NCBI GenBank assembly: GCA_964523575.1
Contig: CAZGAV010000094.1
Location: forward strand, 1-13,650
Length of the DNA: 13,650 nt
Source: DAOUTW01 sp964523575
GTDB taxonomy: Bacteria; Zixibacteria; MSB-5A5; GN15; JAAZOE01
Reading direction: 5' to 3'
Position numbers and translations under genes: made by a program
The notes under the pieces: model-generated
Told to the model about the DNA's origin: nothing
Database searches by the model: none
What the model saw: only the letters and a program-made list of their open reading frames with translations
Part shown: positions 8,363-13,647 of the stretch, piece after piece
Layout of the letters: each line of letters opens with the position of its first letter
Numbering within the stretch: the first letter of the stretch is position 1

Positions 8363-10482
8363 TTGATAAAGACATCCAAACAGCGACGAATCTTGGCACC
8401 AGCGTCGATTTCAAGGAACGGATTCTGGTCATCGACGATGAAAAACGGATGTGCGATTCTCTCGAAGCCCTCCTGACCGATTCCGGCTATGATGTCATGA
8501 CTTTTCAGTCCAGCGACAAGGCCGCCGAAGAAATCAAAACCGGGCGCTTCGACCTGATTATCTCCGATATCAAGATGCCGGGTATGACCGGTTTGGATCT
8601 GCTGCGTATCGCACGCAAAGTCGATCCCCAGGCGCTGGTGGTGCTTATGACCGCCTATGGCTCTCTGGAATCGGCTTTGGAGGCGATTAATCAGGGGGCT
8701 TACGATTACCTGCTCAAGCCGGTTGAATATCCTCAATTGGAACTGGTCATCAAGCGCGGATTGGAAAGACGCCGTCTGGGCCGAGCCCGGTCTTTTCTTC
8801 TGTCCGAATTGCAGGCTAAAAATCAGGAACTCAGCGACCGCCTGGAAGAAATCAACGCCCTTTATGAGGCCAGCAAATCGCTGGTTTCGACCATCGAACT
8901 CAATGAACTACTCTCGGCCATCATCAATCTGGCCACCTCCGTTCTACGCGCCAAGATCGGTTCCATCATGCTCATCGACGAGGACGGAAAGCACCTCAGT
9001 ATCGCCGCCGCCATCGGGCTTGACGAAGAGGTTATCCGAACCACCCGACTGCCGATCGGATCGTCAATTGCCGGATATGTGGCCGAAAGCAAGGAACCGT
9101 TGTTCGTCAACAGCGTCGAAAAAGACCCCCGTTTCAAAAGGGAAAATCGTCAGGAACGATATGGCGCCGCCTCCCTGTTGTCGGTGCCATTGATGGTCAA
9201 AAAGCATGTGATCGGGGTTATCAATATCGCCCATAAAACGGCCGGCGGCGAATTTGGCGAATACGACCTCAAACTTTTGACGACTTTCGCCTCGCAGGCG
9301 GCCGTGGCCATAGACAACGCCGCCACTTTTCATCAGTTGAAACGGCGCGTCCTGGAATTATCCACTTTGCAGGAAATCAGCGACGCGATGTCGCGGGCCG
9401 GATCGGTTCAGAATCTCCAGGAAATCATTTTCTGGGGTATCCGCAATCTTATGCTGGCCGAATTCACTCTCTGGTTCCGGTGGAACGCCGCCGACAATAC
9501 CCTGTCATACGCCGGCGGAGCCGGCCACGGCAAAATTGACCTCGATCTGGTAATTAAGACCGAACCGGAAAAAATCGCCACGACCGATATGGCTCGCGAT
9601 CTGATTCTCGAATATATGCCCCATCCGGATGATTCCGGTGTGCCGGTCGACAGTTTCAGCGCCTATTTCATTCATGGCGAGGCCGGACTGGCCTATGTCT
9701 TTTGCATGGCTTCATCAAGACCCGACAGCTTCTCGGAAGAAAATCAAAAAATCGCCGGACTGATCGCCAGTCAGGCGGCCTCGATGTACGAGCGGGAAAG
9801 GGCTATCCTCAACGCCACCCGGTTGCTGACTATGGGCAACATGATTTCGGAAATATCGCATGACATGCGCAAGCCCCTGACCAATATCCGGGGGGGGCTT
9901 CAAATCATGCGCTCCCGCTGGCCGGAACTGGCCGAGGAATCGGATTTGTTCAAGATGGCCGAGGAAGAAGTCCATCGGCTCAACGAACTTGTCCGCGAAC
10001 TGGTCGATTTCTCCAACCCCAATAAATATCAGACCGAACGAATCAACGTCGCCTCCATTTTCGAACGCGCCCTCCATCTCGTCGGCCGCGATCTCGAAAA
10101 AAAGAATATTACATGCAAGACCGAATTCGAAGATGATTTGCCGGAAATTTTTGTCAATAAAAACCAGATCATGGAATTGTTCCTCAACCTGATCATCAAC
10201 GCCATCGAGGCTATGGACGAAAACGGGGTTTTGACCCTGCGCGCCTCGCGCCACGACCAGGATGTCGCTAAAGCGATCAAAATAGAGATCGCCGACACCG
10301 GTTGCGGCATCGATGAAAAAGATCAGGCCATTATTTTCGACCGCTATTATACCAAAAAAGAAACCGGTACCGGGCTGGGGCTGGCTGTGGTGGAAAGGAT
10401 TGTGTCGGCCCATGGCGGTCGCATCGAAGTTAAAAGTGAGAAAAATATCGGCACCACATTCACGATTTATCTGCCTCGATAA
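8359..10482 (+). CDS. Hybrid kinase: N-terminal receiver, two GAF domains, histidine kinase
   Basis: 707 residues, cytosolic. Receiver 20-138: Asp26/Asp27, phospho-acceptor Asp70 (DLIISDIKMPGMTG), Thr98, Lys120. A coiled-coil linker (140-175) leads to a clear GAF domain (about 167-322: ASKSLVSTIELNELL, GSSIAGYVAESKEPLFV, SLLSVPLMVKKHVIGVINI). A second, more divergent GAF-like region covers about 332-480. The kinase has H-box ISEISHDMRKPLTNI (His501), N-box NLIINAIEAMDENG (Asn614), G1 DTGCGID and G2 ETGTGLGLAVV. The residue four after His is Lys505 instead of Thr/Asn. The ATG at 8359 is chosen over an upstream ATG at 8245 because it overlaps the previous stop (ATGA), has GAGG (8348-8351) at 7 nt and begins just before the receiver. 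With the receiver at the front, it may take phosphate from the upstream kinase. No HPt domain is visible. Confidence 0.92.
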   Translation: MIDKDIQTATNLGTSVDFKERILVIDDEKRMCDSLEALLTDSGYDVMTFQSSDKAAEEIKTGRFDLIISDIKMPGMTGLDLLRIARKVDPQALVVLMTAYGSLESALEAINQGAYDYLLKPVEYPQLELVIKRGLERRRLGRARSFLLSELQAKNQELSDRLEEINALYEASKSLVSTIELNELLSAIINLATSVLRAKIGSIMLIDEDGKHLSIAAAIGLDEEVIRTTRLPIGSSIAGYVAESKEPLFVNSVEKDPRFKRENRQERYGAASLLSVPLMVKKHVIGVINIAHKTAGGEFGEYDLKLLTTFASQAAVAIDNAATFHQLKRRVLELSTLQEISDAMSRAGSVQNLQEIIFWGIRNLMLAEFTLWFRWNAADNTLSYAGGAGHGKIDLDLVIKTEPEKIATTDMARDLILEYMPHPDDSGVPVDSFSAYFIHGEAGLAYVFCMASSRPDSFSEENQKIAGLIASQAASMYERERAILNATRLLTMGNMISEISHDMRKPLTNIRGGLQIMRSRWPELAEESDLFKMAEEEVHRLNELVRELVDFSNPNKYQTERINVASIFERALHLVGRDLEKKNITCKTEFEDDLPEIFVNKNQIMELFLNLIINAIEAMDENGVLTLRASRHDQDVAKAIKIEIADTGCGIDEKDQAIIFDRYYTKKETGTGLGLAVVERIVSAHGGRIEVKSEKNIGTTFTIYLPR

Positions 10483-10489
10483 GCCCATA

Positions 10490-10505
10490 TTGCAAATATT
10501 TGCAA
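10490..10505. promoter_or_regulatory. Perfect 16-bp palindrome in the gap before the sigma54 activator
   Basis: TTGCAAAT followed directly by ATTTGCAA: a perfect inverted repeat with no spacer, starting 8 nt after the stop of the hybrid kinase. It is followed by an A-run rather than a T-run, so it does not look like an intrinsic terminator for the + strand. Its place ahead of the activator gene suggests an operator, possibly for autoregulation. The binding protein is unknown, and the sequence differs from the TGTCC-N7-GGACA repeat found farther downstream. Confidence 0.5.
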
Positions 10506-10533
10506 AAAAGTGACACATTTTGCACCGGACAGC

Positions 10534-10562
10534 TTGATTTTTCCTCCTTTTTACCGATTAAT
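10534..10562 (+). promoter_or_regulatory. Weak candidate sigma70-type promoter for the activator gene
   Basis: TTGATT (10534-10539), a 17-nt spacer, then ATTAAT (10557-10562), ahead of the ATG at 10591. The match to TTGACA/TATAAT is partial, and the housekeeping promoter of this lineage may not follow that consensus. It is offered because the 108-nt gap, the longest up to this point, makes an independent promoter for the activator plausible. The gene may equally be read through from the operon. Confidence 0.2.
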
Positions 10563-10590
10563 TACGTAAGAACTTGAGGCAAATAAATAT

Positions 10591-12012
10591 ATGAAACAAG
10601 ACCGTATTAAAATCCTTGTTATCGACGACGACCCCAAAATCTCCTGGATTTTGTCGGAAGGGCTTTCGGCTGCCTTTGACTTTGTCTCGGCCCGCAACGG
10701 GAGCGAGGGGCTCCAGATGGTGACGACCGAAAAGCCGTCCCTGGTTCTTCTCGATATCAAAATGCCCGATATGTCCGGGATCGAGGTGCTCAAAAAGCTC
10801 AACAAGGTCGAAAACCGGCCTGAAGTTATTATGCTTTCGGGTCATGACGATACCCATTACGTGGTCGAGTCGATTCAAAGCGGCGCCGCCGAGTTCATTA
10901 AAAAGCCATTCGACGTCAAAGAAGTCGAGATTCATATCAACGGTATTCTGGAGAAAAATCGCCTCAAACGCGAAGTTACCAACCTTAAAACCGAACTCCG
11001 GGCCCGTTCCCAATATGACGCCTTCATCGGCGATTCGCCCAAAATCATCCAGGTCAAAAACCTGATCGAGCAGGTGGCCGGATCGGAATTGACGGTTTTG
11101 ATCCGGGGCGATTCCGGCACCGGTAAGGAAATCGTCGCCCGCATGTTGCACAATATCTCGGGCCGAAGCGACGAGTCGTTCACCAAGGTCAACTGCGCCG
11201 CCATCCCGCGCGATTTGCTCGAGGCGGAGCTTTTCGGATACGAAAAAGGCGCCTTTACCGGGGCCCATAAGACCAAACCGGGCCGTTTCGAAGTCGCCAA
11301 TAAGGGGACTATGTTCCTCGACGAAATCGGCGATATGCCGCTGGAACTGCAGTCCAAGCTTCTGCAGGTGCTGGAGCAACAGGAATTCGTCCGGGTCGGG
11401 GGAATAAACACTATCCATGTTGATGTTCGGATCATCTGCGCCACCAACCGCAATCTCGAGGACGCCATCAGCCAGAGCCGTTTCCGGGATGACCTTTTCT
11501 ATCGCCTAAATGAAATCACCATTTTCCTGCCCCCCCTGCGGGAACGGCGGGAAGATATCACTTTGCTGGTCGATCATTTCATCGATAAATACAATAAGCT
11601 GTATCAACGCGAGGTCCCGGCCATGACTCAGAATGCCCTCGATCAGTTGTCGGCGGCCCAATGGCCGGGCAACGTGCGCCAGCTGGAAAACCTCATTAAA
11701 CAGGTCGTAGTCCGGGGTGAGGAATCGATAATCGCGGACCTGCTGGCCGGGCATTCAGTCCCCGTCGGGATGCAAAACTCTTCGCCGGTCACACAACCGG
11801 GTCACAGCGCACCGGTTACGCCCAGTGCGGAAAAAGACTATTCCCTTAAAAAACGCGTCGCCGAAACGGTCAGCCGCGAGGAGAAGACGCTGATTGCCGA
11901 AGTGCTTAACCGCACCAACTGGAATCGCCGGCGGGCCGCCGAGATCCTTGAAATCAGCTACCGGTCACTGCTTTACAAAATCAAGGAATACGCCCTCAAC
12001 GAAATCAAATAA
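10591..12012 (+). CDS. NtrC-family sigma54-dependent response regulator (REC-AAA+-Fis HTH)
   Basis: 473-residue enhancer-binding activator. Receiver 6-122: phospho-acceptor Asp55 (LVLLDIKMPDMSG), Ser83 at the Thr/Ser switch position, Lys105. The AAA+ domain (about 143-385) has Walker A GDSGTGKE (173-180), the sigma54-contacting loop GAFTGA (220-225), Walker B MFLDEIGD (241-248), sensor-type ATNRNLED and FRDDLFYRLNE, and WPGNVRQLENLIK near its end. A Pro/Ser/Thr-rich linker (390-415) leads to a Fis-type helix-turn-helix (NRTNWNRRRAAEILEISYRSLLYKIKEY). An intact GAFTGA means it should activate sigma54 RNA polymerase. The start ATG has GAGG at 10576-10579, 11 nt away. It follows two orphan-like kinases and precedes two sigma54-type promoters, so it likely links them. 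It resembles PrsR-type PEP-CTERM regulators in architecture, but orthology is not established. Confidence 0.95.
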   Translation: MKQDRIKILVIDDDPKISWILSEGLSAAFDFVSARNGSEGLQMVTTEKPSLVLLDIKMPDMSGIEVLKKLNKVENRPEVIMLSGHDDTHYVVESIQSGAAEFIKKPFDVKEVEIHINGILEKNRLKREVTNLKTELRARSQYDAFIGDSPKIIQVKNLIEQVAGSELTVLIRGDSGTGKEIVARMLHNISGRSDESFTKVNCAAIPRDLLEAELFGYEKGAFTGAHKTKPGRFEVANKGTMFLDEIGDMPLELQSKLLQVLEQQEFVRVGGINTIHVDVRIICATNRNLEDAISQSRFRDDLFYRLNEITIFLPPLRERREDITLLVDHFIDKYNKLYQREVPAMTQNALDQLSAAQWPGNVRQLENLIKQVVVRGEESIIADLLAGHSVPVGMQNSSPVTQPGHSAPVTPSAEKDYSLKKRVAETVSREEKTLIAEVLNRTNWNRRRAAEILEISYRSLLYKIKEYALNEIK

Positions 12013-12139
12013 AATCCTGACCGGCAGGCGAATTGTATTACTTGGAATTGATTCTGCAGTCTTACATCGGTCGTATCCGGGCCGAGTGTGGGAATTTCTA
12101 ACACTTTTGTAATTTTCCAGTCGATTCCCTCTGAAAATT

Positions 12140-12156
12140 GGTCCCGAATCGGGCCA
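12140..12156. promoter_or_regulatory. Degenerate copy of the TGTCC-N7-GGACA operator
   Basis: GGTCC-CGAATCG-GGCCA keeps 8 of the 10 arm positions of the perfect repeats found upstream of the PEP-CTERM gene. Its centre (12148) lies 164 bp before the GG of the downstream sigma54 promoter; the distal perfect copy at the other promoter lies 163 bp before its GG. The shared spacing is what makes this weak match worth recording. It may be a lower-affinity activator site, or chance. Confidence 0.4.
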
Positions 12157-12171
12157 CAAAGCCCCGAATCG
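12143..12171 (+). repeat. Direct repeat CCCGAATCG, two copies 20 bp apart
   Basis: CCCGAATCG occurs at 12143-12151 and again at 12163-12171, a period of 20 bp (about two helical turns). The first copy lies inside the degenerate operator. The second runs straight into the TCGCATCCAA repeats. Function unknown; possibly protein half-sites. Confidence 0.5.
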
Positions 12172-12194
12172 CATCCAAATTGGCTCGCATCCAA
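12169..12194 (+). repeat. Direct repeat TCGCATCCAA, two copies 16 bp apart
   Basis: TCGCATCCAA occurs at 12169-12178 and 12185-12194 with a 6-nt spacer. Both lie about 120-145 bp upstream of the -24 element of the sigma54 promoter. Function unknown. Confidence 0.5.
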
Positions 12195-12245
12195 CAATTT
12201 TCGATGGCCGACATGCCTGCCCCGGACACCGTTAAACCTAATTAA

Positions 12246-12258
12246 GTTATTAAATAAC
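12246..12258. repeat. 13-bp AT-rich palindrome
   Basis: GTTATT-A-AATAAC, a perfect inverted repeat around one central base, centred 60 bp before the GG of the sigma54 promoter. It could be a bendable or protein-binding element between the upstream sites and the promoter. AT-rich palindromes of this size also occur by chance in such sequence. Confidence 0.35.
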
Positions 12259-12310
12259 AGTCGCATAAGCAAAAATTCGGAAATCAGCATCAAACTTCGG
12301 CGCCTTCTTT

Positions 12311-12326
12311 GGGAACGGTAATTGCT
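12311..12326 (+). promoter_or_regulatory. Sigma54 (-24/-12) promoter of the GGDEF-like gene
   Basis: GGGAACGGTAATTGCT compared with TGGCACG-N4-TTGCW: GG at 12312-12313 and GC at 12324-12325 have the obligatory 10-nt spacing, and ACG and TTGCT match. The mismatches are the leading T and the C after GG. The expected transcription start is near 12337, giving a leader of about 40 nt to the ATG at 12377. A sigma54 activator gene immediately upstream supports the call. Confidence 0.7.
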
Positions 12327-12376
12327 TCCTTTAATATGTCTTATTGTCGATGGTAAAAAAAACAGGATAGATCTCC

Positions 12377-12853
12377 ATGGTTGCCCATAACAGGAGGAAT
12401 CAGCCAGGCATGGATGCCGATCAAATTAGCCGATTCCGAGACCTCGCGCTGATGGAGTTGAAACGGGCCGAAAGGTACCGCAACTTTTTGTCGCTGTTAG
12501 TTTTAAATCTCTCAGAGTTTTTATCGACAGCCGGCCGGCGCAAAATTGCATCTCGGGAAGAAGCTCATCAGTTCATGGAGAAGGTGATTAACCGGGTCAA
12601 GGGGGGAGCGCGCGAAACCGATCTGATTTCCGAAGTCAGAAACGAATGTCTGGTCATGTTACTGCCGGAAACCAACGGTGAGGGCGCCCGCGTGGCCGGT
12701 GAACGCTTGCAGAAACTGCTTTCGGAATTTCTCTCGGATTTTCTCGACTCCGATTATCGATTCGATGTCCCCCTGGAAATCACTTCCTTTCCGGAAGAAT
12801 CGGGCAAGAAATACTTCCAGAACCGGCTCAAGAAGTTATTCTTGACCAATTAG
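12377..12853 (+). CDS. Small stand-alone protein resembling a catalytically degenerate GGDEF domain
   Basis: 158 residues, with no signal peptide or membrane helix. The pattern follows a diguanylate cyclase domain: FRDLALMELKRAERYRNFLSLLVLNLSEF matches the first helix and strand, RETDLISEVRNECLVMLLPETN matches the active-site hairpin, and GEGARVAGERLQKLLSEF matches the next helix. The GGDEF position reads RNECL (88-92) and the metal-binding Asp of the first strand is Asn44, so cyclase activity is not expected. It may bind a nucleotide or act as a partner protein. Two starts are possible: ATG 12377 (AGGA at 12364-12367, 9 nt away) or ATG 12410 (a stronger AGGAGG at 12392-12397, 12 nt away). 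The conserved part begins after both. It sits behind a sigma54 promoter next to the activator gene. The fold assignment is by pattern only. Confidence 0.75.
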   Translation: MVAHNRRNQPGMDADQISRFRDLALMELKRAERYRNFLSLLVLNLSEFLSTAGRRKIASREEAHQFMEKVINRVKGGARETDLISEVRNECLVMLLPETNGEGARVAGERLQKLLSEFLSDFLDSDYRFDVPLEITSFPEESGKKYFQNRLKKLFLTN

Positions 12854-12861
12854 TTTCATTG

Positions 12862-12880
12862 GAGCGATCGAATCTCGCTC
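12862..12880 (+). terminator. Possible weak terminator hairpin after the GGDEF-like gene
   Basis: GAGCGA and TCGCTC form a 6-bp stem around a 7-nt loop, beginning 8 nt after the stop codon. It is followed by AGAAAAACC rather than a T-run, so intrinsic termination is doubtful. It may only protect the transcript 3' end. Confidence 0.3.
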
Positions 12881-12985
12881 AGAAAAACCGTACTGTCCGC
12901 GAATCGTCCGGATAAGATTCTTTCTTTTGGGCCGGGTTCGTTTACGGTTCCGTGCGCCAAATTATTCCAATTTAACTAATATTTC

Positions 12986-13002
12986 TGTCCAGCCGGTGGA
13001 CA
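12986..13002. promoter_or_regulatory. Distal TGTCC-N7-GGACA inverted repeat (putative activator site)
   Basis: TGTCC-AGCCGGT-GGACA: perfect 5-bp arms, extended to 6 bp (TGTCCA/TGGACA). Its centre is 163 bp before the GG of the downstream sigma54 promoter. A second perfect copy occurs 83 bp downstream, close to eight helical turns, so both would face the same side of the DNA. Such paired dyads at this distance are typical of enhancer sites for NtrC-family activators. The binding protein is inferred to be the activator encoded at 10591-12012. Confidence 0.7.
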
Positions 13003-13068
13003 ATCAGGGATAGATTACTTATTTGCTGTACAGTCTTTTAACTCATAAACCACATTTGCGGTCTTGTG

Positions 13069-13085
13069 TGTCCATAAAACGGACA
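13069..13085. promoter_or_regulatory. Proximal TGTCC-N7-GGACA inverted repeat (putative activator site)
   Basis: TGTCC-ATAAAAC-GGACA: the same arms and the same 7-nt spacer length as the distal copy, but an unrelated spacer sequence. This points to selection on the arms rather than recent duplication. Its centre is 80 bp before the GG of the sigma54 promoter, about 105 bp before the expected transcription start. Confidence 0.7.
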
Positions 13086-13116
13086 TATCCACTTTATGTT
13101 ATTTTCGACTATCCCA

Positions 13117-13129
13117 TAACTCATTGATG
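13117..13129 (-). promoter_or_regulatory. IHF-like site between operators and promoter
   Basis: Read on the minus strand, CATCAATGAGTTA matches the E. coli IHF consensus WATCAANNNNTTR at all fixed positions except the first (C for W). It lies between the proximal repeat and the -24 element, where IHF commonly bends DNA at sigma54 promoters. The consensus comes from proteobacteria; in this lineage an HU/IHF-family protein might use a different one, so this is tentative. Confidence 0.35.
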
Positions 13130-13155
13130 GATAACGACCATTAAACTTTTACTTT

Positions 13156-13171
13156 CGGCACGAATATTGCG
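13156..13171 (+). promoter_or_regulatory. Sigma54 (-24/-12) promoter of the PEP-CTERM gene
   Basis: CGGCACGAATATTGCG compared with TGGCACG-N4-TTGCW: GG at 13157-13158 and GC at 13169-13170 with exact 10-nt spacing, and GGCACG and TTGC fully matched. Only the outermost bases differ. The expected transcription start is near 13182, giving a leader of about 37 nt with AGGTGA (13205-13210) 8 nt before the ATG. Confidence 0.8.
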
Positions 13172-13218
13172 CTAATAGAGATTGTATTTAGATTCTTTGA
13201 ATCGAGGTGAAAGAGACT

Positions 13219-13584
13219 ATGAAAAAACAACTGGTGATTATATGCGCTCTGACTGCCCTCTTTCTGGCGCCATCCCTGAGTTTTGCCGACAAATTGGCCG
13301 ACGCCCAGCGCCAGATCCTGGAATCGAGCAACAAAACCGCCTGGCAGATGCTTGAAGACGGTGTCCTGGGTGAAACCGAGACGCCATCGCAACCGACGGA
13401 CTTGCCGTCGATGGCCTCGCGATCCTTCACGCAACCGGACAATACCGTCCCCTCCGGAGACGATATCCCGATGTCGGTCGTGCCGGCCGCGACTCTGCCG
13501 CCACAGATTCCAGAACCGACCACGATTATCCTTCTGGGTCTGGGCCTGATCGGATTGGGCGCCAGACGGAAAATTCGTCAGTAA
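13219..13584 (+). CDS. Small secreted PEP-CTERM sorting-domain protein
   Basis: 121 residues. It has an N-terminal signal peptide (MKKQ, then the hydrophobic stretch LVIICALTALFLAPSL) with likely cleavage after SFA at residue 23. A short helical segment (24-50) and a Pro/Ser/Thr/Asp-rich linker follow. The C-terminal PEP-CTERM tripartite signal is Pro98-Glu99-Pro100, hydrophobic helix TTIILLGLGLIGLG and basic tail ARRKIRQ. Such proteins are exported by Sec, then recognised by an exosortase (not in this window) and delivered to the cell surface or exopolysaccharide. No enzymatic domain or Cys is present; the mature part of about 75 residues suggests a structural or matrix role, which is unknown. 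ATG 13219 is chosen over GTG 13207 because AGGTGA, which contains that GTG, is its ribosome-binding site and the signal peptide begins there. It is the best candidate target of the upstream sigma54 activator. Confidence 0.88.
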   Translation: MKKQLVIICALTALFLAPSLSFADKLADAQRQILESSNKTAWQMLEDGVLGETETPSQPTDLPSMASRSFTQPDNTVPSGDDIPMSVVPAATLPPQIPEPTTIILLGLGLIGLGARRKIRQ

Positions 13585-13615
13585 GCAAGGGTATTCAACA
13601 TATATCGAAACTGAT

Positions 13616-13647
13616 GGGCCGCCTTTAACGGGCGGCCCGTTGTATTT
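13616..13647 (+). terminator. Probable intrinsic terminator after the PEP-CTERM gene
   Basis: GGGCCGCC (13616-13623) pairs perfectly with GGCGGCCC (13631-13638) around a 7-nt loop: a GC-rich 8-bp stem, 31 nt after the stop codon. The following GTTGTATTT is T-rich but interrupted, so termination strength is uncertain. The window ends just after. Confidence 0.65.

Larger units (their letters stand above)
12013..12376. other. 364-nt noncoding gap with repeats and a sigma54 promoter
   Basis: No credible gene: the open frames here start at poor codons, lack ribosome-binding sites and translate to Ser/Asn-rich sequence without family features. The region holds a weak 4-bp hairpin just after the activator stop (CCTG/CAGG at 12016-12028, no T-run). 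It also contains a degenerate copy of the TGTCC-N7-GGACA operator, two pairs of short direct repeats, a perfect GGACA half-site (12224-12228), a 13-bp AT-rich palindrome and a -24/-12 promoter. It reads as a regulatory region for the small gene at 12377. Confidence 0.6.
12854..13218. other. 365-nt noncoding regulatory region before the PEP-CTERM gene
   Basis: No credible open frame on either strand. It contains a 6-bp hairpin just after the GGDEF-like stop and an isolated TGTCC half-site (12894-12898). Also present are two perfect TGTCC-N7-GGACA inverted repeats, an 8-bp CTGTACAG palindrome (13026-13033), an IHF-like sequence and a sigma54 promoter. The order of activator sites, bend site and -24/-12 element is the classical layout of a sigma54-controlled promoter. 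Confidence 0.7.

Noticed and set aside
10510..10523. Possible sigma54 promoter GTGACACATTTTGC before the activator gene
   Set aside because: At the obligatory 10-nt spacing the -24 dinucleotide is GT rather than GG; the better TGACAC match has only 8 nt before GC.
12088..12321. 77-residue open frame on the + strand in the gap after the activator gene
   Set aside because: It starts at GTG without a ribosome-binding site, has a Ser/Asn/Ile-rich composition unlike its neighbours, shows no family features and overlaps the repeats and the sigma54 promoter.
12894..12910. Third operator copy starting TGTCC after the GGDEF-like gene
   Set aside because: Only the left arm is present; the position of the right arm reads GTCCG instead of GGACA.
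13073..13098. CATAAA...TTTATG inverted repeat overlapping the proximal dyad
   Set aside because: 6-bp AT-rich arms with a 14-nt loop are weak and overlap a better-supported perfect dyad; likely chance in AT-rich sequence.
13188..13523. 111-residue minus-strand open frame opposite the PEP-CTERM gene
   Set aside because: It mirrors the signal-peptide and PEP-CTERM coding sequence, which has clear start, promoter and family features; the antisense translation shows none.
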